DNA of 64,000 bases. Origin: Archilochus colubris. Lineage: Eukaryota > Chordata > Aves > Apodiformes > Trochilidae. The notes beneath the pieces were generated by a model. The model searched no databases. It saw nothing but the letters and a program-made list of their open reading frames with translations, and was not told where the DNA came from. Positions 45,426 to 59,095 of the stretch are shown here, in pieces. Location of the stretch: positions 32,700,874 through 32,764,873 of the forward strand of contig CM041090.1 of the NCBI GenBank assembly GCA_023079485.1, read 5' to 3'. The stretch's first letter is position 1. Each line of letters opens with the position of its first letter. The translations under genes and the position numbers were made by a program.

Positions 45426-47748
45426 TCTGTCAAGAAGATATTTGCAGGTGACAAATTGGACCAGCTGACACAAGACCTGCCCCCATTCCTCTACAGCTGG
45501 TGATACCATATTCCTGTGCCCAGTGCTGCCCCTCCATCCTCTGCAGACATGGAAATCACCCATGACAAGCTCCTGCCTCCTTGCCAGCTCAGCGTGGATC
45601 TGCCAGATTGAAATATCACCCTCTGCTGTCATCTGTTACAAATGCAGCTCTTCCTGGGATCAAAGAGAGAAGCAGCATGGGGAGAGACTTTATCAGAGCT
45701 TTGACTCCATCCTCTCCTGCTCTGGGCAGGTCAGGCACATCCTGGAGCAAGGATCACACTTGGCTCCAGAAATAAATGGCACTCCTGGGCACTGTACTGC
45801 CACTTTTAAAAGTCTTAATAATTTTAAGTCCCACATATGGTCTACAGTAAAACAAATCTCGATTTAGGGAGTCTGCATTCTGGTCACTCACATGAGAATT
45901 ACTTTAGGAAAAAGAGCAGCAGCATTTGCAGTCAGCTGTGACACACTGCAAGTATGAACTTGGTCTTGTTGCTGGGGGGACTTCCTGGAGAAAGAGAAAC
46001 AACAAAAAGAAAGCAGAGAAGGAAACTGAAAAGCAAAGGTCTTGTCTCCCTTAGCCTGTTAGAACATGCATCCTGCCTGGTGATGGTCTTCACCATGGAT
46101 GGTGAAATGCCCTTGTCTTGTCCCTTGTGCCTGAGCACAGAAGGGGAGAGAAGAACAGCTTTGTCCCCAAACATGTAGAAATAGGAGAGTGAAATTACTC
46201 TTTCCTGCTGCAAAGCCTGGTAGCCATCTGGCCTCATATTAAGTCACCCAAAAGCCTACTGCAGTGAAGAGTGAAATGTGTCCATGGAGTCCTGGCCTCT
46301 CACTGAGCCCCTAAAGTCAACCAATTTGGTAACAGGCTATTTGTTTAGTGCAATCCCATGTTAGTCTTTAAAATGCTAAATCAAGAGTGAAATCAAGATT
46401 TTTCTCATTTGTCCAAATGGAATAACACAGCAGAGTGCCATATTCATGTGAGTTATTATATTTCATCCCATTTGTTTTCCTAGCTTGTCTTCAATAGCAG
46501 AGGACTTTCCATTAGAATAGTTTTTTGCTCTGCAGGCTGCTCAGAGCTGGTCATCTTAACAAACCATGGATAATGTTTCAGAGAGCATCTCAGAAATGAG
46601 AGAGTGTACCTCAAACCTGAGCTGCAAGCCCCTGATAATGTCAGGCTTCCTATCCTAGCACCAGTTTTCCCCAGCAGGACAGAGGCTGTAGGAAAAAAAG
46701 CTATCAGTGAGATTACTGCATGGCTGGGCTCTGCTTTTAGGGGCAAAGAAACTCCACTATAGAATCAGTGCAAGCTGCAGGGCAGAGTGTACTCCCTGCT
46801 GAACTGAGGTACTGGTTTGGAGGCTGCTGGTCCACCAGGAGCGAGTGGGAGATGGTGTTCCCAAATGTTCAGTCCCCCTGTACAAAGGCTGTCACAGGAT
46901 GCATGACTCATACTTAATGGGCCTTCAACTGTTTTTGTTAATTTTGCTGTCTCAAATCATCTGGAAAAGGCTTGTCAGGAGAGATCCCATGTTGGGCATC
47001 CTCCTCTGCCACTGCAGCAGGTCTGGAGGGAGGCCACTCCTGAAGGAGGGCAGAAAGCTTGGGGCCACTTCCAGCCTTGCCTGCCTCTGCTTGGCTTTGT
47101 CTAGGAGGCATCCTTTCCCTAAGGTACACATCCTCTGGGGAAACTTTTTTGGGAATCCTTTGCCCTTGGTTTCTTCCAGCGGGGGCAGGATAACCTTGGT
47201 AACAAACAAGGGCTTCCCAGCCTGCTCCCTAGGACAGGCTGGGTGGAGGCATCCTGTGTGAAGTGCTGTGAAACTAGATCTTGGGGTTTTTCTGTGACAT
47301 AAATATCATTTTACCTGTCTGTTGCCTACTCACCAGCAGCTCAAGGAGCCAGCTGTATCTTACTTTGAGCCCTTGCTGGAAGCTGCAGCTTTCAGTCACA
47401 GATCTGAGTGTGCTGATGACTAAAAGCTTCCAAGGGCACCTCCATGCACTCTGTCTTCTTTGTCCCTTCAGAAATAGAAAAGCATGAACATAGAAGGAAA
47501 TCAAGTGACAACAGCAACATGGTTCATCACAAACTGAATGAATCAGCAGACACAGTTTTCAATTATTTATGCTCAGTAAGCCAGATCTTCAGGGATTAAT
47601 TTTTTTTATTCAGTTCCAGTTGGGTCTCAAATCACATGTAATACATTGCAAATGTAGGTTTTCACCCTGTGTGAAAAAACAGTGACATTAACAGTTCTAC
47701 TACAACTAGTTCTTGGAATAGCGCTTTGCTCTCAAATATTAAAAAATC

Positions 47749-47775
47749 CTTTGGATATCTGAAGGATATCCAAAG
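47749..47775. repeat. Perfect 11-bp hairpin with 5-base loop
   Basis: CTTTGGATATC at 47749-47759 is the exact reverse complement of GATATCCAAAG at 47765-47775, with loop TGAAG. No gene is adjacent. Confidence 0.85.
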
Positions 47776-50219
47776 ACCCCCAGGTCCTCCTTGCCAGTAT
47801 TAGAGTCAAATGTTTTATTTTAAATGCTATTCCAGCTCTAAACTTCTGTTTTATAATTTTGCCCTGGAAAGGCTTAGGAAAGTGAAGAAATTAAAAAAGA
47901 TACTCTCAAATGCATTGTTTTTAAGATCATTTAGGATTTTCATATCAGATAATTTGAGGGTGGTGTTATCTTTAAGTGCTGGAATCAAAGTATCTAAGGA
48001 GCTGACCAATTAAGAAAACCCTTGAAAAAACATGTGCAAGAATTTATATGAGTGCAACCAGTATGGTTTCTGCCTGGTTCCACAGGGTGCTAGGTGGAAG
48101 CAGACTCAGAGCCAGTGAAACTCATTTGCCTCTGACCCCTTATACACCATCAGTGCCCAGATACCCACAGAAATCTCCTGGAAACCACTTTCACCAGGTG
48201 AGTGGGTTGAACCTTTCAATTAGACAGGAAAAAAAAAAATCCCTCAAAGCCTTACAGCTCCTACAGATTGGCCTTCAGGTGAATGCTGTTAGCTATTCAC
48301 ACCAGCTATAGAAGGCACCTAGAAGCTGGGAACTCTGTTTTGGGAATCCTATAGAGGAAGTGCTGCCTTGGGGCTGGTATGTTCAGTAGCAGTGCAGCAG
48401 TCCTGGGACTTGGGCTGGAGGGAAGTTTGTTTTGTTTAGCTTTGTTTGGCTTTCTACTGGGAGCTGAGCAGTACCCACAGGATCCTTCCTTTGCCTCAGA
48501 AGATGAAGGTTGGTTCTGGCTTCCCTGGAGGGTGTAAGAGCTGGGCTGGTGGAAGAATGAGGCTTGTGTGTGTTTTGGAGGATGGAGAAGTGTTCAAGGG
48601 CTGGAGAGCTCTGCATGCCTTAACAATGGTGAGTTCAGTGTAGGCTGCTTCCTGGTATAGGAAAACCTGCTCATCTGTGTGTGTTGGGACCCCAGGAGTA
48701 GTTGGGTCTCGTGGGAGCAGGGTGAGGTTGGAAGCAGGCACATCTGCAGGCAGCTGGCCACAGAGGACATCTCCCAGAGGTCCCCCACAATGGGCAGTCA
48801 ATGCCTGTAGGGAGCTGGTAATGCACATGGGAGCAGTGGTCGCTGCACTATCTCTGAGTCTCCCTGGTCAAAGTAATTATTTCCTTTGGAAGTATTGTCT
48901 TGCCACTTTGGATGTGTCACTATTAGGCTGATTTGTAGCTGGGTCCCCCTCTTCCAGCAGCAGCTGAACATTAACAGCTGAAGGCTTAACAGTAATATGC
49001 TTAGTGTAATGCGGTTTATTATTTTAAATGTCCAATTAAGAGCCCTGGGGACCGGAATCCTCACTCTTGCAGGGGCACCATTGGGTTTCCCTTCCTCCAG
49101 CAGATAATGGTGTTGTATTCCTCAGCCCCACATCCAGCTTTCAGGTGTGAAAAGGCATTTTGCTCTCTTCCTCCCACCCTCTGCTCCTGGTGCTGGTTGC
49201 ATCAGGGACTCCCCTGACGTGGGTCTCTGCCCTTTGAGCTGGATGGGCACTGCTGAGTTGCTTCATCCTGGCTGGGAAACGGGGTGGGTGAGGGCACCTG
49301 TAATGTGGGGCTGTGGGGCACAGACCTTGGCAGATGAGCAGCTGTGCTCACGTGAGCATTGCAAAATGAGCCTTATGTGTAATGGTGAAGCATGGGGTAC
49401 AAAACAAAGAACAGGCTCAGAGCAAGGTGGGAAGGAAAACGTCTCTCCTACCAAAAAGCTCAGCCTTCAAGTTCTCAGACAAAATATAAATTTCAGTTTA
49501 TTGTTAAAGTATATTCTATTAAATGTCTTTAAACTATATATTCAGACTGTACCAGAGAGTCAGACCAAAGATTTAGAATAGAATTGAATCTGAATATTAA
49601 ACCAGTGGTTCCCCAGAGAGAAATTTTCTCAACTTGTTTGATTCTCCAAGGAGATGGTATTCTCAAATAACTAGTTTGGGAACTAATCATCACATGAAAT
49701 AAGTCTCTATCGATGGTTCAGCAGACCTGACATGGCACTGGTCGAACACATGGAATTTGTCATTAGTAATAATGAAAGAATTGTTTGAAACTTTTTCTTT
49801 GAATGTGCATTTATTTTCATTGAAAATGCACTTCTAACTAAAGCCACTTTTCCTCCCAATCTGTGATGCTGGTAGCCTGTAGAAGGGGAGACTCCACCTT
49901 TCTAAAGCATTTTCTTATTTGAAGGCCCTTTACACAGAAGCCAATGGAAGGTGCCATGATGAGAGCAAGAGACAGAAAAGTTGCCAGATATCTTGGAAAC
50001 ACAGACAGCTACTTCTGGGAAAGTGGATGGCTAGGGCTAACAGGAAGGCAACTGCTTAATTCCAAATTTAGATTGGATGTCCCATATAGCACAAATCTGC
50101 TGAATTCCTTCTCTGCCTATACAGGCCTCCTGAAAATCTAGCCCTCAGGGTGCCTTGTCTCGGGGCATTTGAAGATAAATGCCATCCACTTTTGGCACTA
50201 GCAGAACTGTTTATCAGGG

Positions 50220-50242
50220 ATTATTTATTATTTATTATTTGC
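50220..50242. repeat. (TTA/TTTA)n simple repeat
   Basis: A short run of TTATTTATTATTTATTATTT-type units in intergenic sequence. Confidence 0.7.
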
Positions 50243-53200
50243 ATGTGTTTGAAAATGCACTGATTTTTCAGTAGGCTTTTTCCTGGGCAGTGGAGGAGCA
50301 CGCAGAGCTGAGCAGCCTTGGGTAAAGGAGTCAGGGATAGAGGAGTGTGGGAGAAAGCAGAGGATGCTGCTGAGGAAAGGATGGTGCTGTTCTTCCCATG
50401 GATGGACTTACCTGGGCAGAAGGGACTCTGCCTCCCTGCTCACTCAGCAGGAGCAGATGTGCTGATCCAGCAGTATGACCCATCAAGTGCCTGTGATGGA
50501 CCTGCCATGCAATTCCCTGTCCCCAGAGGAGTGCTTTGTCCCTCGATGGCAATAGTAAAGTAAGAACCAGAAAGGCAAATGCTGCTGCTTTCCTTCACTC
50601 CTTGGCAATAGGGTATGATGCCATTACCCAGAAAGAGTGGCCTGGGCCAGCCAAAAACTGACATGCAGTTCCCAGCACAGCCAGGGAGTTGTCAGAAGTG
50701 GTGAAGATGTTTGAAATGAGCCTTGCCAGGAGGGTGTTGCCTAAGGACTGGGTGGGTGTGTGAGAAAGAGTTAGCAGTAAAACTTGAAAAACAGTAAGAA
50801 AGAGAAGGATGGACTCTGTGTCTGAGAGGCCTTTTAAATGTGCTGTAGAGTCCAACAGTGCATTCTCACCAAAGGTGGGTGATCGTCTGTATTCTGCTGC
50901 CTAGCAGCTGCCTAGGGAGTGTTGCACTTCAGTCCAGTGTCCTGCACAACATCTGCTTCCCTTTGAAATAAAAAGATGAGTTAGGTCAATGTGACATACA
51001 ATAATTGGCTTATTTGTAGTCTATTCCTGCACCTATATGTTGGCTGGTAGTTCAGCCTTGTGAACCAGGCATGTATGCGTGGGTACTCAGGAGAAATTAC
51101 AGAAATGTTGATTGTTGGCAGAGCAACATGAGCAGAAATATTGGGCAAAAAAGAGTGGTGTTTGCCTCTGCAGCTTCTGCTGGTCTGCTATCCACTGACC
51201 CAGCCTTGGAGGAAGGAGCACCTCCTGTTTCCTTCCTTTCCTGCCCAGACTTGTGTGGTTTTGGTGCAGCTCTGAGCCTGTCCTGCAAGATCTGGGTGCA
51301 CCCTCTAGTGACAGGACCTCACCTGAACGGCCTCCACACCTGAGTTATGGTTGTAAGGACCACAGAAAGAGAAACCAGAACCCAAGTGCAGCTAGGGACA
51401 CCACATGCCCAGCCCTCATTATGCTGACACTGTCACAGTGCAGTCATGCAGTGGCAGCCATCCAGCTCCCCCAGACCACAGAGCAACAGAGACTTTTTAA
51501 ACAGAAGTTGCTGAACCAGCAGCATGGGGGATGCCTGCAGAAAGACCTCTGCTTGGGACCATCTCTTCAAGGCTCAGTGGGACCCAATATGATCTCAAGC
51601 TCTTCATGTGGCTGGTGGCATCTTGCAGTGGGTAAAACCTGCTAGGGAGCACAGGACAAGGCTCATCTGTGCTGACTTAAAAATACCCATGTTTCTTTTC
51701 ACTTTAAGTATTTTTAGGTGGAGGAGTGATGTGAAAGCCCAATTCTCCTCTCATATGTACTGGTTTTCTGCCAAGTCCTGGCAAGATTCTGGCTTGTGCT
51801 GGTGCAGTAGAAGAACTGTCTCAATGTTGGCCTGACCTGCTTGTGCCAAAGCCTTCAGAGTTATTGCAATGAGCATACCAGGTCTTGCCACTGAATCCCC
51901 CCCTTACTGGGATTCAGGTTGCCAAAGAAAACCAACCTCTTGGTAGGGTGGGCAGCTTTCATAGTGGCTGATAATGCCTCTTGGGTTTTTGTTGACTCCC
52001 CTTGAAGCTTCTCCCATGACTCTGCCCTGCAGTAGCTGGTAGAGATTCACCCTGAAACCACTGCTGAGAAAAGGGGCTGCTCCAGCCTGCCCAGAGCTTT
52101 GGAGGGTGCCTGTGTCTCAGGACTGAACCATGTTTTCAAGTCTTGGCCCCAGCCCTGGGGTGTATGCTGACCTCTTGTCACTGGCACCTCTCAGCTGTGC
52201 TGCCCCTCCTTCAGAGCGGCTGCCCCTCAGGACAGTTCATGGGTCCTGCAAGATACTTTGGAATCTTGTTATAAGTCAGGATATTTCATCTCACTTTTCT
52301 CATCAGATTCCAGTGTGGGAGAGATGCAATTTGCCCACTGGCAGGGCTGAGTGTCTCGTGGCGATTGCTTCATTCCTAACCCACTGCCTTGGTTGAATAG
52401 TTGCGAATATTTTCCTCCCCAAAGCCTCTGCATTTTGCAGGCTGGTAACTGTTTGCTTCGATTCCTCCCTCCCAAGAGGAAAGCCTTCTCTTGAAGGCAG
52501 CTCCTGATGCTTGTTCAGACAGCACGCAGCATCCCGTGGGTAACGTGGGATTCAGCCCTGTGTGCAAAGGGGAACCAGATGGTGTGTCCAAGGCAGGGGC
52601 TGGCTCTGGTGTTTGTCACCCCCACAGCTCCCTGGGCTGGGGGGCTTTGTCACACCCAGGTTCTGGTGCTGGGTGCCCTCGGACTGCTGGGCTCTTGCTG
52701 TCTGCAGGGAGGGGCTCCTCCCGCACGGGAGGAGCTTGGTTGGGAGCTGGTCTGCTGGACTTGGATTCGCTATATTTATTTTTTTTTCTTTGTTTCTTAA
52801 GTTTCCCCATTCGCCGTCACTGCTGACTGGTGGCTCTTCATAAACTCAGCTCCACTAGAGGGCAATGTGATCTGACGTGGGGAAGGCAGTGAGCCGGCGT
52901 GGAAATGGCAGAAGGTGGCTGTGTGGCTGTGATTGGTGGTGGTGTGGGCGACCTGGGGCACTGGCCAAGCAAAGGACTCTGCTCGCCCCTGAGTGGCACC
53001 CCCGTGCTGGGCTGGGAGCACCTCCTGTATTGCTGCTAACCCAGGGGGTGCAAGGCTTCCTGGGTGGTGCAGAGAGATGGGAAAAAGCTTGACAGTTGAT
53101 GAATGTCACCAAAAAGGTGGGGGAAAACCCAAAGTAACACCGAGCTCTTATGAAATGGCAACGAAAATGTGTGGGTGAGGGGATGGATGCCACGCACCAG

Positions 53201-55713
53201 TTTGTGTTTCTGCTGTCAGTAGAGAAGCCTCCTCTGGACACATCTTCCCTGGAGATGTCAAGGACGATTGCTCTGTGTTTTGAACACCACCCAGTGTGGC
53301 AGGAGGTGACAGCATCTGCCATGAGTTGTCTGTTCACTTTTCCTCCCCCTGGGGTTGGGGAAGAGGGGGTGGGCATACTTTGTTTTCAGTGGGTCTAGGA
53401 GATTTTATTTTACTCAATGTACTGAATATAAAAGGATTGGCCTCCTTCCCTGGTCTGGGTGGGTAAGGTTTGTTATAACATTATATCACCTGGTTTTGAG
53501 AATGTATGATAATGTGGCTTCTGCTAGGGGCCTGGAAATCTGTAAAAACTGAGTCTGTTATATTTTTCTTATTGTTTTTGAGGGGCATAGAGGTTAGGTG
53601 AGAAAAAAGGAAGATGAGCCAAATGAGTCTTTATCTGCTCCAAATGGGGTTTTGGGATATAAAGCCACCTCTCCATCCAAATTTCAGGGAGTTGTGCTGC
53701 ATCAGTAAACTCTCAGGCTCTGACAGGGATGCTTGGCTTTGGGAGTTTTGTTGTTCTGTCAAATCCCCTGCTGTGACCTGTCCATGCAATCCCTGGAACG
53801 GCTGTGGCACTGTGAGTGGTGCCAGGGGAACTATGGGATCCTGCCTTGCTCCACGGCTCTGGGTGGCCAAGTAGTTCTTGAGCCCAGGGTGGCCCTTGCT
53901 CCGCCCCAGGCTGGCTCCTGGGGTAGCCAGACCTGGGGACAAGGGCTCCCCATGGGGGAGGTGACAGACCACAAGAGCTGCTCACCCTGATGGAAAATGC
54001 ACCCATTAAATTTAATGTGGAACCTGCTGCAAGGTGGCACATCAATAAAAAATTGTGAATTGCTGACTTTGATATTCTCTCACAGGAAAACTGACCTTGG
54101 GAAATTATAAAATACAGCTGTAGTGAGGAGTTACATAATGAAGCTGGACTTCAGATATTCGAGGTTTTCTTCAACTTTTGGTAGATGGTCTTCATTGCAT
54201 TAACACTGTAGCAGATCCCCTCTTCTCCTACCCAACACCTTGGGCACAGGTGTGTGGGACTCTGACTCCCTCCAGAAAGTTGTCAAGAGAGGAAAATTCA
54301 TTCTACTTCAGTACATGATGTAATTTTGTTTTTCTTCCGTGGTTTGTTTTTCTTTAATTTCATCTGCTGCAAATTTGGCTACACAGAAATTTCCACTTCA
54401 ACCTAACCTATGAGCTTTTGACAGACAGGATTATTTATGACCTACAGCTGGAAGAAGTAATTAAGGCTCTGCTGAAAATGCAACTTCTTGAACTAAGGCG
54501 GAAGATCTAAATTTCAAATTTAGTCTTACTGTATAATCTCAAATTCAGCTTCATTAGGTATCTAATATTTTATTGCAGGTTGTGGAGATAGGGCACTTGG
54601 ATTCTTCTTTTCTTGTTGTGGTGGAAACTCACAAAGACATAAAAGGCCCCTGAAAACACAATTCCCTCCTATCACAAACCAAACCCTATGACAACAATCT
54701 GCCAGTGGCAGGAGGCATTATTTTTACTTAGCTGCTAACATGAAATATCAAAGGTGGGCAGAGTAGGACATAGTCATCAGCCCAAAATCATAGGGAAAGG
54801 GCAAGTGGAGGAACACAGGCAGCAGAAGGTGTGCTGAGTGGTGCCCTGTGTGCATGGGCCTGTGGTTTCCTGGTGCTCAAAAAGCAGAGGCAACCAGCCT
54901 GGAGGGTAATGTTTCAGTGGGGGGTTGGTGTGTAGCATATTGGTTGGCAAATAGCGGCTATGCAGGCACTGAAGGGAATGGGAGAGGAGCAAACTCTGGC
55001 TTCTAGGAGCCTGGTCCAGGTTGGGTTTGCACCAGAGAGAGGGGTGGATGGGATCCAATGAATCAGACCCACCAGGGAAAGACTGATCCTTCCCCCAAGC
55101 ATGTTTCTACCTATAGCTTTTACTCCTTCTTTTTCCATTCCCACTTCCATGGGTCTGCTTCTATAACTTGAGGAGCATTTGGATATCTGTTCTGCTTGGT
55201 TGCTCCCTGAGGCAGACCTGTCCCCAGGGGCCATAGGGCCATGCCAGCAGCCTGGATGGGCTCTGGTGATCAGAAGATGAGAGGAGCTGGCAGCATGTGG
55301 AGCCATGGGGGCCCTCTGGTTACACATACACCCAGCTCCTTTGTGGAGAAGCACAGAGTTGAGGAGAAAACATCTCAGCCTGGTGGCTTTCTCTAAGGAG
55401 CTGTGGGGTGTTCAACCCCTGTCCACGGTCAAAGAGGGGAAGCTCACTTTCTCCATGGTCCTCTTGTGAACCAGGATGCAGTCTGTCAGGGTTTAGGAGC
55501 TGGATTTAAAAGGCCTGGTTTTATGGTGTTCATCACTTCCCACTGCCTGCTGTTGGAATGGGAAGCTGATGTTGGTTGTGAGCTGATGGAGATTACTCTA
55601 CCCTTCTATGTCTGTCCTGATCCTCTACTCCAAACTGTGCCAGGGCTCAGGCTGCACTTGAAAGAGCACAGGAGGGATCAAGCATTTTAAAAACTTCAGG
55701 AAATACACATTAA

Positions 55714-55718
<5 letters not shown>

Positions 55719-55744
<26 letters not shown>
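55719..55744. repeat. Poly-T tract, 26 bases
   Basis: This is an uninterrupted run of 26 T, the longest homopolymer in the window. On the minus strand it reads as a poly-A tail, but I could not identify a retroposed body beside it. The length is likely to vary between individuals or sequencing runs. Confidence 0.9.
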
Positions 55745-58700
55745 CATTAAAGGTGCAGCAGAGAAAACAATCACTTCTAAGTGCAGGGTGAGAGGCAGAG
55801 TCTGTTTGTTCTTGTTTCACCAAAACCAGGAAAAGTCACTTCTTGATGCCTGGTAATTGCACTGCTGACCTGAGCTTTGGAACTTCTAGATCAGAGATGC
55901 TGCACAAGGGCTACTCCTGGCTGGTGCCTGCTCCAGGTCTGATATAGCCCTCAGAGCTCTAAATTGGCTGCCAGCAACCTGCCCAACATTGGCTGTGAGG
56001 ATGGGAGGGGAACTAATACTACAGCTGCTTGAAAATTCACCCAATATCTTAAAAGTCATTAAAGCAAAACAGTATTGTAGTACCCTTAAAAAAAAATCAG
56101 GTGATCAATTTTTTGTCACAGAATCTCACTTAACACTGATTCTTCCTTATTAACTTGCGAGCATCATTCAAAATCTTTCTCTTGTCGCCCTCCTTCCTCC
56201 CCCTCAACATTTCTACAGGTTTTCCTGGGAAAAGTGGCCAAGGAAACGGCTGATGCTCAATGGAAAATTTAGAAACGACCCTCTTTTTTTTAAATGAAAG
56301 TTTATTTTTATAATTTCAGAGACAAACTCCTGTTTTCTGGAAAAAAGCTTTACTGAGTTAACTTCTGTGAATGAGTCACTGCTGTTAAGAGGAGAGCACT
56401 GATGGTCTTGTCCCTATCACTTCACCTTACACCAGTGTCTCATCTCCAGAATATGTGCTGTTAACCCTGTTTTAAGCCAGTTGCCACCTTAAAATGCTCC
56501 CTTTTTGGCTGGCTGGGGCTATTTCTATTGTGTGTTTCTATCAGCAACATGCTGTTGCCTTTTGCTTCATGCCACAATGCAGATTTGTCTGGTTTCTACA
56601 TCAGGGGATGGATGAGAGGAGTCCCATGAGCTTGGTTTGATGGTGCAGTGAATACCTGTTCCTGGAGGCTGGATTGCTGCTGCTAGAACCCCCTTACTGC
56701 AGGGCCTTGGTGCTGCACAAGCTCTTGCTGCATGTCCAAATGGGCTTAAAACATTCTGACAAGTAAACTGGCTTGATGCAAGATCAGGTCATGTTTGTCA
56801 AGACTGCTCCAGCTGCATGGTTCATTGGATATTACCCACCTTGCACAGCCCTGACACGGAGTGTCCAGCTCACTGCACCACTCAGTCATTCATCTAACTC
56901 TGCTTGTACCTGACCTGCACCCAGTTTGAGCTGAACTGTTGGTGTTCACCTCTGGCAAGGATGAGGGTGCAACCACAGCTAGAGATGAGGATACTCATTC
57001 CACCCTGCAGCTGGTGAATATGGATGAAGGAACATTTTAGGTGGGCAGGGGAACATACCCCAGGGACTGCCAGTGTGCTTGGGTGACAGCCCAGGCAATG
57101 CTCTGCTGTGGGATGGGGAGGAGCTGGGATGATCTTCAGCCTCAGAAGCAGCTGAGAGGGTGCAGCCTGAAGCTGGAGAGGTTATCCTTGTCTCATACAG
57201 AATGTGATATTTGTGGAAGAGGAGATGGACTGTGTTTTCTTGGCAGATCCAGGAGAAGCTGTGTCTTAGGGAGCAGAGAGTGGGAGACAGAGGGGAAAAT
57301 GTAGAGCAGCAGGTGAAGGGAAAAGCAGAGAGCAATTTAAAGAACTCTGGTATTCATTCCCCTGCCTGGGCTGTGAGGTTAATGAGGAGGCTCTCTGGGA
57401 GCTTACAGCACTGCTGCTGCATTATGGCATTTGCTAACACAGCTTTTAAATCAAAAGAGGGAACGAGAGAGAGAGACAGAGACAAAGAAATCAACTAAAA
57501 CTTTTTAAAAATTTAAAATAGAATCTTTTAGATTTGGTGATGCAGAAAAATGCAAATAGCCTCATTCCTGTGAAAATATTTTTTGAGACAGTTTGTGCAA
57601 ACTGCCTCATTTTCATCAATTTTGCAACAAAAAGCACCCAACTTGTCACCAGGGTTGGCTGTAGCAACTTCCCTTAGTGACGCATGTGCAATTGGCAGGG
57701 AGAGGAGGGAGAAGGTTCATGTGGGGTCAGACATCCCAAGCTGGTGTTCCTCCAAGCAGGGATTGCTGCAGAGCAAAGATGCAGCTGTGGTGTCTCATTG
57801 TCCTCAGAAATGCCCCACAGGGCTGGGCAGGGACAGTAGTGTCCCTGTCTCAGCTACCTTGTATGTTCAGCAGAGCTCTTCTCTGGTCCTTGCTCTCACT
57901 GTCTCCATATGGGCTGCTCATGGTTTGAGGAGGGGCTATGAGGATCTGGGGCAAATCCTCCAAAGTGCCTACACAGCCTGGTTCATGTGTGAGTCTGCTG
58001 GGGTTATTCCTAGCAAAACCATGCTTTGGGCATCACTTTGATATAGTTGACCATATGTTTATGTCTCAGCCACTGGTTCTTCAGCTATCTCCTGTAAGAG
58101 ATGTGACTTCTATTCCCTACAGCCTTTATGGGCAGTCTGCAAAGAGGTGAAGTCTGAGTGTTACAGGCTATGCTGGCCAAAAGCCACCTGTGCTTGAAGC
58201 ATCTCTGTTCACCTCCCATGTCCTTTGGTGGATCACATGGAATAGTGATGTGACTGGAGAACTTCTACTGACAGATAAGTGATGCCTCAATGTAGTCGGA
58301 GTTTAAAAACCTCTACTTTTCTTGTTCAAAATGTTTTAAAAAGTAAGGTGATTGTTTAGATGATTGCCTTTGCACCAGGAGGTTCATCTTTCCATGTTTG
58401 GTACAGTCATGGTCCAGCCCTGTAGTGGGGCTTTGGTTACTTTGATGGTACAGACAAAGAGTGATGATCAGGAGGAAAAATGACATTGAAACAAAATATA
58501 CTGAGTTGGACTGGTTTTCATTGCAAGCATTCTGGTTTCTAACAGTTAGAAATTTTGGACAAATACCCCTGGGACAAGCAGCTAAAAGGCAATTTCAGGA
58601 GGGGAAACTTATTTTCAGCCCAGCTTTGTCAAAAGCCCACAGAAGTATGGTTTACAGAGCAAACCCCTCTGACTTCTTCTTCCATCTCCTCTTCCAGCAA

Positions 58701-58794
58701 TGGGCTGGGTTTTTTAGGAACTGCAAGCCCTCTTCTCCTCCCTCCTTGACTAGAGCTCTCCCAGAGTAGCTGGGGTTTGGCATCTCAGTCATAC

Positions 58795-59095
58795 AATTTG
58801 TCAGTGACCTGAGCTCTTTGGAGACTTGGGAACTTGGCACCAGGATGCAGAGCAAGACCTTGTTTGTAAGGGTCTCGTTTGATGCTGCTTCTGTAATGCA
58901 TGTCCTTGATGCAAGTGACATGAATAGCAGCTCTGACATGAAACTGGAGGTATTTAAAAGATGTGTAGCTAAAGTGCTTAGGCTCATGTTTTAGTGGCAG
59001 ACCTGGCAGTGCTAGGCTAAGGATTGGACTTGAAGACCTCTTGAAAGGTCTTTTCCAATCCAAAAGATTCTGTGACCCTATTATCCTATGGAATT
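58795..59095 (+). mobile_element. CR1 LINE 3'-end fragment, forward orientation
   Basis: In the forward direction the segment shows GGAGGTATTTAAAAGATGTG, then GTGCTTAGG, TTTTAGTGGCAGACCTGGCA, GGATTGGACTTGAAGACCTC, AAAGGTCTTTTCCAATCC and finally GATTCTGTGACCCTAT. This is the ordered 3' UTR of an avian CR1 element with the terminal ATTCTATGA-type repeat decayed. The 5' part is missing, as is usual for CR1. The left boundary is uncertain, since the CR1-like text is clear only from about 58940. Confidence 0.88.

Noticed and set aside
55719..55744. Poly-T tract as the tail of a reverse processed pseudogene
   Set aside because: The sequence to its right shows no coding-like or SINE/LINE-like text on the minus strand.
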